NCBI GenBank assembly: GCA_946482365.1
Contig: CAMLQY010000001.1
Location: 62,001-126,000, forward strand
Reading direction: 5' to 3'
Source: an uncultured Actinomycetes bacterium
Lineage (GTDB): Bacteria; Actinomycetota; Thermoleophilia; Solirubrobacterales; 70-9
Length of the DNA stretch: 64,000 bases
Positions within the stretch are counted from its first letter, which is position 1; the number at the start of each line of letters is the position of its first letter. Under the pieces are notes generated by a model, which ran no database searches, was not told the DNA's origin, and saw only the letters and a program-made list of their open reading frames with translations. The translations under genes were made by a program, and so were the position numbers. Positions 14,385 through 23,482 of the stretch are shown piece by piece.

Positions 14385-17003
14385 ATGGAAGCTGCCGAGA
14401 TCCGCCGGACCTACCTCTCCTTCTTCGAGGAGCGGGGGCATAAGATCGTGCCTTCGGCCTCGCTCGTCCCCTCCGTGCTCGACCCCTCTGTGCTGCTGAC
14501 CACGGCCGGGATGCAGCCCTTCAAGCCGTACTTCCTCGGCCGCGAGGAGCCGCCCGCCCGCCGCCTCGCCGACGTGCAGAAGTGCTTCCGCACCACAGAC
14601 GTCGAGGAGGTCGGCAACACGGCCCGCCACCTCACCTTCTTCGAGATGCTCGGCAACTGGAGCTTCGGCGACTACTTCAAGGAGGAGTCGATCCCGTGGG
14701 GCTGGGAGCTCTCGACGCAGGGCTTCGGAATGGACCCCGAGCGGATCTGGGTCACCGTCTTCGGCGGCGACGAGGAGCTCGGCCTCGGCCCCGACGAGGA
14801 GGCGATCGAGGTCTGGCGGAGGGTCGGGGTCCCCGACGAGCGGATCGTCCGCCTCGGTCGCGAGGACAACTTCTGGCAGGCGGGGCCGACCGGGCCGTGC
14901 GGGCCGTGCTCGGAGCTCTACCTCGACCGCGGCGAGGACTTCGGCGCCCCGGGCGAGCGACCCGGCGACGACACCGACCGCTTCCTCGAGTTCTGGAACC
15001 ACGTCTTCATGACCTACGACCTCGGCTCCGACGGGGCGCTGGCCGAGCTGCCGATGCGCAACATCGACACCGGCATGGGCCTGGACCGGATGGCGGCGAT
15101 CCTCCAGGACGTCCCTTCGGTCTTCGAGACCGACCTGATCCGACCGCTGCTCGACCTCGCTGAGGAGATGTCGGGACGCTCCTACGGCGAGGACGCGGCG
15201 GTGACCCGGGCGATGCGGATCGTCGCCGACCACTCGCGCGGCGCCTCCTTCCTGATCGCCGACGGCGTCGTCCCCTCGAACGAGGACCGCGGCTACATCC
15301 TGCGCCGGATCCTGCGCCGGGCGATCCAGCAGGGCCGCACCCTCGGCCTCGAGGCGCCCTGGCTCGGCCGCTTCGCCGAGCGCACGATCGAGGTCATGGG
15401 CGAGGCCTACCCGGAGCTGGCGGCCGAGCGCGAGACGATCGCGCGCTGGGTCGGCGACGAGGAGGAGAGCTTCGGCCGCACGCTGGAGCGCGGCAGCGAG
15501 CTGCTGGAGCACCTGGTGGCCGAGGCGAAGGAGTCCGGGACCTCCTGGATCGACGCGGAGGACGCCTTCAAGCTCCACGACACCTTCGGCTTCCCCTACG
15601 ACCTGACCAAGGAGCTGCTGGCCGAGCAGGGACTCTCGGTCGATGACGGCGGCTTCGAGGAGCTGATGGAGGAGCAGCGCCAGCGCGCCCGCACCGGCGC
15701 CGCCACCGCGCACGGCTCCGAGGACCACCACGAGCGGGTGATCGCCTTCGCCAGCGAGGCGCCGGCGACGCGCTTCGTCGGCTACGAGACCCTGCGCGCG
15801 ACGACGGGCCTCGCCGCTGTCGAGAGCGACGACGGGCGCGCCTTGGTCAAGCTCGAGGAGAGCCCCTTCTACGCCGAGGGCGGCGGCCAGGTCGCCGACT
15901 CCGGCGTGCTGCGCTGGGAGGGCGGCGAGGCCCGCGTCCTCGACGTCTACCGCGTCGGCGAGGACCAGGCGCTGGAGGTGGAGCCCGGGGAGATCGACCC
16001 CGCAACCGCGGTGGAAGCCGTGGTCGACCGCGAGACCCGCCACGCGACGATGCGCAACCACACCGCCACGCACCTGCTGCACGCGGCGCTGCGCGAGCGG
16101 CTCGGCACCCACGTTCGTCAGGCCGGGTCCGCCGTGCGGCCTGACAAGCTGCGCTTCGACTTCACCCACGGCCAGGCGCTCGGCGGCGAGGAGCTGCGCG
16201 CGGTCGAGGACCGGGTCAACGAGTGGATCAAGGCGAGCCGGCCGGTGCGCTGGCTGGAGATGGAGCGCGCCGAGGCCGAGCGGCTCGGCGCGATGGCGCT
16301 CTTCGGCGAGAAGTACGGCGAGTGGGTGCGGGTCGTCGAGGTCGACGGCGTCTCGCGCGAGCTCTGCGGCGGCACCCACGTCGCCAACACCGCCGAGGTC
16401 GGCATCTTCAAGATCTCCTCGGAGGGCTCCAGCGCCGCCAACGTGCGCCGGATCGAGGCGCTCACCGGCCCTGCCGCGATCGACTGGTTCCGCGAGCGCG
16501 AGGAGCGCCTGCGTGAGGTCGGCGAGGTGCTCGGCGCGCCGCAGGACCCCCTCGCCGGCGCCCGCCGCGCCGCCGAGTGCCTGCGCGAGGCCGGAGCCGG
16601 GGCGCAGCAGGCCCAGAAGCAGGTGCTCGGGGAGGAGGCGGAGCGCCTGGTCGGAGAGGCGATCGAGGTGGGCGCGATCGAGGCGGTCGTTTCGCGCGCG
16701 CCCCTGGCCGACCAGAGGCAGCTGCTCGAGCTCGCCAACCGGGTCCAGTCGAAGCTCGCCGGCGACTCCGCGATCGTCCTCGGTGGGACGGAAGAGGGCA
16801 AGGTCGCCCTGGTGGTCCTCGTCTCCAAGGGCGCGGTCGAGCGGGGGCTCTCCGCCTCCGGGATCGTTCGCGAGGCGGCCGCGGTCGTCGGCGGCGGGGG
16901 CGGCGGTCGCGACGACATGGCCCAGGCCGGCGGCAAGGACCCCGCCAAGCTCGACGAGGCGCTGGCGACCGCGCGCCGGGCAATCGAGCGAGAGGCCGGG
17001 TAG
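14385..17003 (+). CDS. alaS: Alanyl-tRNA synthetase
   Basis: 872 aa, full length. Class II core 1-250 (motif 2 region QKCFRTTD, motif 3 GMGLDRMAA), a tRNA-recognition domain to about 450, an editing domain with HTATHLLHAALRERLG and the zinc-site CGGTHV (about residues 560-670), and a C-terminal dimerisation/DHHA1 domain ending GGGGGGRDDMAQAGG. It charges tRNA-Ala and clears mischarged Ser/Gly. It heads the alaS-ruvX-mltG-aroE run, an order conserved in actinobacteria; ruvX starts 6 nt after its stop. Confidence 0.98.
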   Translation: MEAAEIRRTYLSFFEERGHKIVPSASLVPSVLDPSVLLTTAGMQPFKPYFLGREEPPARRLADVQKCFRTTDVEEVGNTARHLTFFEMLGNWSFGDYFKEESIPWGWELSTQGFGMDPERIWVTVFGGDEELGLGPDEEAIEVWRRVGVPDERIVRLGREDNFWQAGPTGPCGPCSELYLDRGEDFGAPGERPGDDTDRFLEFWNHVFMTYDLGSDGALAELPMRNIDTGMGLDRMAAILQDVPSVFETDLIRPLLDLAEEMSGRSYGEDAAVTRAMRIVADHSRGASFLIADGVVPSNEDRGYILRRILRRAIQQGRTLGLEAPWLGRFAERTIEVMGEAYPELAAERETIARWVGDEEESFGRTLERGSELLEHLVAEAKESGTSWIDAEDAFKLHDTFGFPYDLTKELLAEQGLSVDDGGFEELMEEQRQRARTGAATAHGSEDHHERVIAFASEAPATRFVGYETLRATTGLAAVESDDGRALVKLEESPFYAEGGGQVADSGVLRWEGGEARVLDVYRVGEDQALEVEPGEIDPATAVEAVVDRETRHATMRNHTATHLLHAALRERLGTHVRQAGSAVRPDKLRFDFTHGQALGGEELRAVEDRVNEWIKASRPVRWLEMERAEAERLGAMALFGEKYGEWVRVVEVDGVSRELCGGTHVANTAEVGIFKISSEGSSAANVRRIEALTGPAAIDWFREREERLREVGEVLGAPQDPLAGARRAAECLREAGAGAQQAQKQVLGEEAERLVGEAIEVGAIEAVVSRAPLADQRQLLELANRVQSKLAGDSAIVLGGTEEGKVALVVLVSKGAVERGLSASGIVREAAAVVGGGGGGRDDMAQAGGKDPAKLDEALATARRAIEREAG

Positions 17004-17009
17004 CGGCAA

Positions 17010-17414
17010 GTGCGGGTGCTCGCGCTGGACCACGGCACCGCGCGGATCGGCTGTGCGATCTCCGACCCGAGCGGGACCCTGGCGACGCCGATGGCGGTGA
17101 TCGAGCCGCCCGAGGCGCGGGCGGTCGCCGAGCTCGTAGCCGAGCACGGGGTCGAGTGCGTGGTCGTCGGCCTGCCCCTTCACCTGAGCGGCGAGGAAGG
17201 CAGCCAGGCGGCGCTGACCCGGACCTTCTGCGGCGAACTCGAGGCGATCCTCGACGTCCCGGTCGAGACCTACGACGAGCGGCTGACGACCCGGATGGCC
17301 GAGGCGAGCAAGCGCGAGGGCGCCGCGGCGCCGCCGGACTCGATTGCCGCCGCGCACCTGCTCCAAGCATACCTCGCCGGTCGCGCCGCGGTGGAGGAGG
17401 GCGACGATGAGTGA
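17010..17414 (+). CDS. ruvX: Holliday junction resolvase-like RuvX/YqgF
   Basis: 134 aa, GTG start. RNase H-like fold with catalytic Asp in VLALDHGTARIG, Glu/Asp positions at VVVGLPLHLSGEEG, and ETYDERLTTRMAE. It is associated with 16S rRNA 5'-end processing and with Holliday-junction-type nuclease activity. Its stop overlaps the mltG start by 8 nt, so the genes are coupled. Confidence 0.93.
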   Translation: MRVLALDHGTARIGCAISDPSGTLATPMAVIEPPEARAVAELVAEHGVECVVVGLPLHLSGEEGSQAALTRTFCGELEAILDVPVETYDERLTTRMAEASKREGAAAPPDSIAAAHLLQAYLAGRAAVEEGDDE

Positions 17415-18333
17415 GGAGCGTGCCGCCGCCGAACGCGAGCAGCGGCGTCGCGAGCGCGAAGCCAAGCGCCAGGCACCCGTTCGCTCCGGCGGGCGGCGTC
17501 TCGGCATCGCGCTGGCCCTGCTCGCGGTCCTGTTCGGCGTCGTCGCTATCGCCGCTCTCGCCTACCGTCACTTCAATCGGGAGACGCCGCCACCGGTCGT
17601 GATCAGGACGATCACGGTGACGGTGCCGGAGGGCTACACCCGCGCCCAGACCGCCGAGCTCGCCGGGGACGAAGGCCTGCGCGGCAGCTATGAGCGGGCC
17701 AGCGTCCGCTCTCCCTACCTGGACCCGGCCCGGTACGGCGGCAAGGACGCCGAGAGCCTCGAGGGCTTCCTCTTCCCCGACACCTTCGAGCTGGAAAGGC
17801 GTGCCGAGGCTGCGACCCTGGTCCAGCTCCAGCTCGAAGACTTCAAGCGGCGCATCAAGGGAGTCGACATGAGCTACGCGCGCGGGAAGAACCTGACCAT
17901 CTACGACGTGGTGACGATCGCCTCCCTGGTCGAGGAGGAGGCGCAGCTCGAAAGCGAGCGGCCGCTGGTTGCCGCCGTGATCTACAACCGCCTGCGCGAA
18001 GGGATGCCCCTCGGCATCGACGCGACGATCCGCTTCGCGACCGGCAACTACACCGAGCCGCTGACCGAATCCGAGCTCGCCGTCGACTCTCCTTACAACA
18101 CGCGCCTCAACGCCGGCCTGCCGCCGGGGCCGATCGGCAGCCCCGGCCTCGCCTCGATCGAAGCGGCGGCGCGGCCGGCCAAGGTCGACTACCTCTTCTA
18201 CGTGGTCGAGCCGGGCAGCTGCGGCAAACACGCCTTCTCCTCGAGCGAAGCCGAGTTCCAGCGCGACGTCGAAAGCTACAACGCGGCCCGCGAAGCGGCC
18301 GGCGGCAACTCGCCGGACAGCTGTGGGGAATGA
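17407..18333 (+). CDS. mltG: Endolytic transglycosylase MltG
   Basis: 308 aa from ATG 17407, the first Met before the basic N-terminus. A cytoplasmic basic segment is followed by one membrane anchor (about residues 30-53), a short LysM-like region (ITVTVPEGYTRAQTAEL) and the YceG catalytic domain. That domain has the conserved GFLFPDTFEL, the catalytic-site Glu in ASLVEEEAQ, YNRL and PYNTRLNAGLPPGPI. It cuts nascent peptidoglycan at the membrane and sets strand length. Confidence 0.94.
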   Translation: MSEERAAAEREQRRREREAKRQAPVRSGGRRLGIALALLAVLFGVVAIAALAYRHFNRETPPPVVIRTITVTVPEGYTRAQTAELAGDEGLRGSYERASVRSPYLDPARYGGKDAESLEGFLFPDTFELERRAEAATLVQLQLEDFKRRIKGVDMSYARGKNLTIYDVVTIASLVEEEAQLESERPLVAAVIYNRLREGMPLGIDATIRFATGNYTEPLTESELAVDSPYNTRLNAGLPPGPIGSPGLASIEAAARPAKVDYLFYVVEPGSCGKHAFSSSEAEFQRDVESYNAAREAAGGNSPDSCGE

Positions 18334-18337
18334 GAGC

Positions 18338-19129
18338 GTGTCGCGACTAGCCGTCCTCGGGCACCCGGTCGGCCACTCGCGCTCGCCGGCGATGCAGGCC
18401 GCGGCGCTGGCCGAGCTGGGGCTGGGGGGTGAGTGGAGCTACGAGGCGATCGACGTCGCCCCGGACGCCTTCGAGGCGCGGGTGCGATCGATGCCGGGCG
18501 AGGGATTCGCCGGCGCCAACGTCACGGTGCCGCACAAGGCCGCGGCGCTCGCCCTCGCCGACGAGCTCTCCGAGACCGCCCGTGAGATCGGCGCCGCCAA
18601 CACGCTGGTCTTCGCGGAGGGCGAGGTCCGGGCGGAGAACACCGACGCCGAGGGGTTGCTGCGCGCGCTGCCGGGCTCGCCGGCCGGCAGGCGGGCACTC
18701 GTGCTCGGCGCCGGCGGCGCCGCCCGCGCCGTGGTCTGGGCGCTGCTGCGCGAGGGCGCCGAGGTGGCCGTCTGGAACCGCACCGAGCTGCGCTCGCGCA
18801 ATCTCTGCGCCGAACTGGGGGGCGACCCGGTCGCCGACCCCGAGCAGGGAGCGTTCGAGCTGATCGTCAACTCCACCGCGGTCGGCCTCGGCGGGGAGGA
18901 CCCGTTCGCGGAGCTGCCGCTCGACCCGGGCGGCTTCGGCGCAGCCCAGGTCGTCGTCGACATGGTCTACGGGGCCGAGCCGACTGCGCTGCTGCGCGCT
19001 GCCGAAGCCGCCGGCGCGACCGCCGTCGACGGCCTGGAGGTCCTCGTCCAGCAGGGCGCCCTCTCGCTCGAGATCTGGACCGGCCGCGAGGCCCCCCTCG
19101 ACACCATGCGCGCCGCCGCGAGAACCTGA
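18338..19129 (+). CDS. aroE: Shikimate dehydrogenase
   Basis: 263 aa. GTG 18338 is preferred because the mltG stop is at 18333; an in-frame GTG at 18323 overlaps mltG. It shows HPVGHSRSPAM (shikimate site), NVTVPHKAAAL with catalytic Lys, ENTDAEG with catalytic Asp, and the NADP Rossmann loop LGAGGAARAV. It reduces 3-dehydroshikimate to shikimate. It leads into aroC and aroKB through a 55-nt hairpin. Confidence 0.96.
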   Translation: MSRLAVLGHPVGHSRSPAMQAAALAELGLGGEWSYEAIDVAPDAFEARVRSMPGEGFAGANVTVPHKAAALALADELSETAREIGAANTLVFAEGEVRAENTDAEGLLRALPGSPAGRRALVLGAGGAARAVVWALLREGAEVAVWNRTELRSRNLCAELGGDPVADPEQGAFELIVNSTAVGLGGEDPFAELPLDPGGFGAAQVVVDMVYGAEPTALLRAAEAAGATAVDGLEVLVQQGALSLEIWTGREAPLDTMRAAART

Positions 19130-19133
19130 AAAG

Positions 19134-19188
19134 CCCGCCGACGGGCCGATACGGCAACAATGCGTTGGCGGATCGGCCCGTCGGCGGG
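19134..19188. repeat. Perfect 17-bp inverted repeat between aroE and aroC
   Basis: Arms 19134-19150 and 19172-19188 pair perfectly around a 21-nt loop, starting 5 nt past the aroE stop. There is no T-run, so it may slow transcription, mark an mRNA end or be one of the palindromes seen across the window. Confidence 0.7.
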
Positions 19189-19193
19189 GGAGA

Positions 19194-19199
19194 TAGCCT
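19194..19199 (+). promoter_or_regulatory. -10 element TAGCCT upstream of aroC
   Basis: TAGCCT ends 10 nt before ATG 19210 and follows the aroE-aroC hairpin, suggesting a separate promoter for the aroC operon. Confidence 0.5.
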
Positions 19200-19209
19200 T
19201 GCGGAGCGC

Positions 19210-20376
19210 ATGAGCGGGTTCAGGTTCACAACCGCGGGGGAGTCGCACGGGCCGGGGCTCGTCGCGATCGTCGAGGGGATGCCGGCGGGCCTCGAGCTCG
19301 ACCGCGCGGCGCTCGACCGGGACATGGCCCGACGCCAGCTCGGCCATGGCCGCGGCGGGCGGATGAAGATCGAGACCGACGCCGTCGAGGTCCGCTCCGG
19401 CCTGCGCCACGGCCGCACGCTGGGCAGCCCGATCGCCGTCCTCGTCGCCAACCGCGACTACGCCAACTGGGAGGAGCGGATGAACCCCTGGCCGGTCGAG
19501 GCCGAGGTCGACGAGGTCCACCTGCCACGGCCCGGGCATGCCGACCTGGTCGGCGCCCAGAAGTACGGCCACGACGACATCCGCAACGTGCTCGAGCGGG
19601 CCAGCGCCCGCGAGACCGCCGCCCGCGTGGCGGCCGGCTCGATCGCGCGCGGCTTCCTCACCGCCCTCGGCGTCAGCGTCCACAGCCACGTCACCCAGAT
19701 CGCCTCCGTGACGGCGCCCGAGCAGCCCGATCTCCGCCCCGAGGACTTCGAGGGGGTCGACGAGGACCCGGTCCGCTGCCTCGACCCCGAGGCCAGCGCG
19801 GCGATGGTCGCGGAGATCAACCGCCTGCGCAAGGCCAACGAGAGTCTCGGCGGCACCTTCGAGGTGCGCGCCTTCGGCCTCGTCCCCGGCCTCGGCTCGC
19901 ACATCTCCTGGGAAGACAGGCTCGACGGGCGCCTGGCCGGGGCGGTCGCCTCGATCCAGTCGGTCAAGGGCGTCTCGATCGGGGAAGCGTGGGAAGTCGC
20001 CGGCCGCCCCGGCTCCGAGGCCCACGACGAGATCTTCTGGTCGGAGGGGCGCGGCTACTTCCGCGAGACCAACCACGCCGGCGGCCTCGAGGGCGGGATG
20101 ACCAACGGCCTGCCGCTCTCGGTGCGCGCCGCGATCAAGCCGATCTCGACCCTGACCAAGCCGCTGCGCTCGGTCGACACCGAGACCAAGGAGCCGGCGC
20201 AGGCGCTGCGCGAGCGCACCGACTCCACCGTGGTCCCGGCGGCGGCGGTCGTCGCCGAGGCGATGGTCTGCCTCGTCCTCGCCCGTGCCTACCGCGAGAA
20301 GCTCGGCGGCGACCACATCGGCGACGTCCTCGCCGCGCTCGATGCCTACAAGCAGCGCATCGACTTCCGGGGCTAG
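19210..20376 (+). CDS. aroC: Chorismate synthase
   Basis: 388 aa from ATG 19210; the in-frame upstream GTG falls inside the hairpin. It carries GESHGPGL, RRQLGHGRGGRM, RPGHADLVGAQKYG, ERASARETAARVAAG and a C-terminal RTDSTVVPAA. It makes chorismate from EPSP using reduced FMN, the last common step to aromatic amino acids. aroKB begins 5 nt after its stop. Confidence 0.97.
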   Translation: MSGFRFTTAGESHGPGLVAIVEGMPAGLELDRAALDRDMARRQLGHGRGGRMKIETDAVEVRSGLRHGRTLGSPIAVLVANRDYANWEERMNPWPVEAEVDEVHLPRPGHADLVGAQKYGHDDIRNVLERASARETAARVAAGSIARGFLTALGVSVHSHVTQIASVTAPEQPDLRPEDFEGVDEDPVRCLDPEASAAMVAEINRLRKANESLGGTFEVRAFGLVPGLGSHISWEDRLDGRLAGAVASIQSVKGVSIGEAWEVAGRPGSEAHDEIFWSEGRGYFRETNHAGGLEGGMTNGLPLSVRAAIKPISTLTKPLRSVDTETKEPAQALRERTDSTVVPAAAVVAEAMVCLVLARAYREKLGGDHIGDVLAALDAYKQRIDFRG

Positions 20377-20380
20377 GGGC

Positions 20381-21916
20381 TTGAAACCTGCACTCGTCTT
20401 CATCGGGTTCATGGGGGCCGGGAAGTCGACGGCGCTCGCCGCGGCGCGCGACGCGGGCCTCGAGACGACCGAGATCGACGCGCTGATGGAAGAGTCCTTC
20501 GGCAAGCCGATCAAGGCGGCCTTCGAGGAGGACGGCGAGGAGGCGTTCCGGGCCCGGGAGGCCGAGGTGGTCGGCTCGCTTCTGGAGCAGGCCGACGGCG
20601 GGGCAATCGCGCTCGGCGGCGGCAGCGTGCTCTCCGCGCGGGTCCGGGCGGCGCTGGACCGCCATCTGGTCGTCTGGCTCCAAGTCGAAGCCGCCCAGGC
20701 CTGGGAGCGGATCGCCCGCAGCGACCGCCCGCTGGCGACGAGCGCCGAGGACGTCGCGCGCCTGCTCGGGGAGCGGCTGCCGCACTACGAGGCCCTCGCC
20801 GACGCGATCGTGCTGCCGGGGGACCGCGAGATGCTCGCCCGCGCGATGCCCTCGCTGCTGGCGCTGGCCGAGATGCCGGCGGGGACGAGGATGCTCTGGG
20901 CGGCGAGCGCCTCCGGCGAGTACCCGGTCTTCGTCGGCCCGGGCCTTCTGGGCAAGGGCGAGTGGCCCCTGCCCGGGCAGCGTTTCTGCGTCACCGACAG
21001 GACTGTGGGGGCCCTCTACGCCGAGCCCCTCGCGCCGCTCGCCCTCACGGTCGAGGTCGAGCCCGGGGAGTCGGCGAAGACGATGGCCGGGGCCGAGCGG
21101 GTGCTGGGGGAGCTGGCCCGTGCCGGGATGACACGGGAAGACCACGTCGTCGCCCTCGGCGGCGGCGTGGTCGGCGACCTGGCGGGCTTCTGCGCCCACG
21201 TCTACCAGCGCGGCGTCCCGGTGATCCAGGTTCCGACCACGCTCGTCGCCCAGGTCGACTCCGCCTACGGTGGCAAGACCGGGGTCGACCTGCCCGAGGG
21301 CAAGAACTACGTCGGCGCCTACCACCTGCCCGCTGCTGTCCTCGCCGACACTTCGACCTTGATCAGCCTGCCGCGGGAGGAGCTTGCTGCCGGCTTCGTC
21401 GAGGTGCTGAAGACCGGGTTGTTGGCGGGCGGGGAGCTCTGGGAGCGAGTGCGCTCCATCGATTCGATCGAGCCTGGCGATCTCGGCGACGTGATTTTCG
21501 ATTGTGCCCGCTACAAGTGCGAGGTCGTCGCCGCGGACGAGAGGGATTCAGGCATTCGCGAGCGCCTCAACCTCGGTCACACGGTTGGCCACGCGATCGA
21601 GGCGGTGAGCCGCTACGGGCGCTACCGCCACGGCGAGGCGGTCGGTTTGGGGTTGTTGGCAGCCCTGCGCCTCTCTGACGCCAGCGCTTTGCGCGACGAG
21701 GTAGAGGAGATGCTGCTTCGGTGCGGTCTTCCCGTTGACCTTGGGGAGGCTCCGCCCTGGAAGGCGACGGACATCCTCGCCGCCCTGCAGCGCGACAAGA
21801 AGCGGACCGCCGCCGGGGTCGGCTTCGTCCTCCTCGCGGAGCCGGGGGAGCCCCGCACGGGCGAGCTGGTCGATCCGGCTAAGGTCAGCGCAGCCGTGGA
21901 GGAGCTCTACCGATGA
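20381..21916 (+). CDS. aroKB: Fused shikimate kinase - 3-dehydroquinate synthase
   Basis: 511 aa. TTG 20381 is chosen because it lies 5 nt after the aroC stop with AGGGGC before it and puts the P-loop GFMGAGKST at residues 8-16; any earlier in-frame start lies inside aroC. Residues 1-165 are shikimate kinase (EIDALMEE, GGGSVLS, adenine-lid RSDRPL). Residues 170-511 are dehydroquinate synthase (GGGVVGDLAGF, PTTLVAQVDSAYGGKTGVD, LNLGHTVGHAIE with metal His). Most actinobacteria keep aroK and aroB as separate neighbours. The fusion is rare but not unique. Confidence 0.95.
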   Translation: MKPALVFIGFMGAGKSTALAAARDAGLETTEIDALMEESFGKPIKAAFEEDGEEAFRAREAEVVGSLLEQADGGAIALGGGSVLSARVRAALDRHLVVWLQVEAAQAWERIARSDRPLATSAEDVARLLGERLPHYEALADAIVLPGDREMLARAMPSLLALAEMPAGTRMLWAASASGEYPVFVGPGLLGKGEWPLPGQRFCVTDRTVGALYAEPLAPLALTVEVEPGESAKTMAGAERVLGELARAGMTREDHVVALGGGVVGDLAGFCAHVYQRGVPVIQVPTTLVAQVDSAYGGKTGVDLPEGKNYVGAYHLPAAVLADTSTLISLPREELAAGFVEVLKTGLLAGGELWERVRSIDSIEPGDLGDVIFDCARYKCEVVAADERDSGIRERLNLGHTVGHAIEAVSRYGRYRHGEAVGLGLLAALRLSDASALRDEVEEMLLRCGLPVDLGEAPPWKATDILAALQRDKKRTAAGVGFVLLAEPGEPRTGELVDPAKVSAAVEELYR

Positions 21917-22368
21917 CCACTTCCCACAACCGCGTCGCCGTCCTGCACGGCGTCAACTTCGATGTCCTCGAGCGCCGCGACCCCGAGATGTACGGCGGGC
22001 TCTCCCTGCGCGAGCTCGAGACCAAGATCGGGCGTTGGGCGCGCGAGCTCGGCCTGGAAGCGATCTTCTTCCAGACCAACTCGGAGGGCGAGTTCTGCGA
22101 GTACCTGCACCGCGTGCCCGAGCTGGCCGACGCGGCGATCGTCAACGCCGGCGCCTGGAGCCACTACAGCCGGGCGATCGCCGATGCGCTCGGCGTCGCC
22201 GGGGTGCCCGCGATCGAGGTCCATCTCTCCGACGTCGAGGCGCGTGACGAGTGGCGCAGGCTCTCGGTCTTCGACGGCCTCGTCCTGGCGAAGGTCTTCG
22301 GCAAGGGCCCCGACGGCTACCGCGAGGCATTGCAGCTGCTCGCCGGCGAGCTCGGCACCGGCCCCTGA
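21913..22368 (+). CDS. aroQ: Type II 3-dehydroquinate dehydratase, divergent
   Basis: 151 aa. It overlaps the aroKB stop by 4 nt. Family positions are recognisable: the VNFDVLERRDPEMYGG segment with catalytic Tyr and Arg, FFQTNSEGEFCEYLHR, the N-x-GAWSHYS loop and EVHLSDVEARDEW with catalytic His. Several usually fixed residues differ: NGPNLN is replaced by HGVNFD, NPGAYTH by NAGAWSH, and the Asn of HLSN by Asp. Context strongly supports DHQase, but kinetics may differ from the family norm. Confidence 0.85.
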   Translation: MTTSHNRVAVLHGVNFDVLERRDPEMYGGLSLRELETKIGRWARELGLEAIFFQTNSEGEFCEYLHRVPELADAAIVNAGAWSHYSRAIADALGVAGVPAIEVHLSDVEARDEWRRLSVFDGLVLAKVFGKGPDGYREALQLLAGELGTGP

Positions 22369-23426
22369 TGCAGGCTCGCGGCGACCGCCTCGCCGCCCTG
22401 GCGGCCGAGCGCGAGCTGGACCGGCTGCTCGTCACCGACCTCGTCAACGTCCGTTACCTGACCGGCTTCGGCGGCACCAACGGGGCCTGCGTATGCGGCG
22501 GCGAGGCGCGACTCTTCTTCACCGACTTCCGCTACACCGAGCGCGCCGAGGCGGAGGTCGCGGGCTGGGAGGTGATCACGGTCAGTGACGACTGGCTCGG
22601 CGGGATCGCCGCCCACCTGGCCGGGCGTACCGGCTTCGAGGACCAGCACATGGCGGTCCGCACGCTGCGGAAGCTGGAGGAGAAGCTTCCCGGCGGCGTC
22701 ACCCTGGAGGGGGCGGGGGGGACGGTCGAGAAGCTGCGCCGGGTCAAGGACGAGGTCGAGCTGGCGGCGATCGCCGCCGCCGCCGAGCTCGCCGACGAGA
22801 TCTGGCGCCGAGCGCTGGAGGATGGGCTGACCGGGCGCAGCGAGCTCGAGGTCGCCCGCGCGGCCGAAGCCCGCATGCGCGAGGAGGGTGCGGAGCCGTC
22901 CTTCCCGGCGATCGTCGCCGCCGGCCCGAACGGCGCCCTGCCGCACGCGGAGCCGGGTGAGCGCGAGATCGGCCGCGGCGAGCTGGTCGTCTTCGACATG
23001 GGGGCGAAGCTCGACGGGTACTGCTCCGACGGTACCCGCACCTTCGCCACCGGCGAGCCGGGCGAGCGCGGCCGCGAGGTCTACGAAGTCGTGCGCGAGG
23101 CGCAGGAGGCGGCGCTCGACGCCGTCCGCGCCGGCGCCTCCGCTGAGGCGCTCGACGCCGTCGCCCGCGAGCGGATCGCAGCCGCCGGGTACGGCGAGCG
23201 GTTCGGCCACGGCCTCGGTCACGGGGTCGGCCTCGCGGTGCACGAGGAGCCGCGCGTCTCGCCGCGCTCGGAGGACGTGCTCGGAGCCGGCGAGGTGGTG
23301 ACGATCGAGCCCGGGATCTACCTCCCCGGCGAGCTGGGCGTGAGGATCGAGGACCTGGTCGTCGTCGCCCCGGACGGCCACCGCAACCTCAGCAGCCTGC
23401 CCAAGGAGCTGCAGGTCGTCGGGTAG
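22368..23426 (+). CDS. Xaa-Pro peptidase (M24)
   Basis: 352 aa from ATG 22368, which overlaps the aroQ stop by one base. An N-terminal creatinase-like domain (1-130) precedes the pita-bread domain. The dimetal ligands are visible in VFDMGAKLDGYCSDGTRTF (two Asp), the His in GHGLGHGVGL, and the two Glu in TIEPGIYLPGELGVRIED. It releases N-terminal residues before proline. Position between aroQ and efp matches pepQ of other actinobacteria, perhaps linked to proline-rich peptide turnover. Confidence 0.9.
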   Translation: MQARGDRLAALAAERELDRLLVTDLVNVRYLTGFGGTNGACVCGGEARLFFTDFRYTERAEAEVAGWEVITVSDDWLGGIAAHLAGRTGFEDQHMAVRTLRKLEEKLPGGVTLEGAGGTVEKLRRVKDEVELAAIAAAAELADEIWRRALEDGLTGRSELEVARAAEARMREEGAEPSFPAIVAAGPNGALPHAEPGEREIGRGELVVFDMGAKLDGYCSDGTRTFATGEPGERGREVYEVVREAQEAALDAVRAGASAEALDAVARERIAAAGYGERFGHGLGHGVGLAVHEEPRVSPRSEDVLGAGEVVTIEPGIYLPGELGVRIEDLVVVAPDGHRNLSSLPKELQVVG

Positions 23427-23482
23427 CGCGGCATCGCGAGTGCAGGGCTAAGCGCCGCGAGAGCAGGGGCCGATAGGGGGTC

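Noticed and set aside
14349..17507. 1052-codon minus-strand frame opposite alaS
   Set aside because: It is a mirror of alaS codon bias (repeated Glu/Leu/Arg/Val/Ala strings), with no domain pattern and no start signal.
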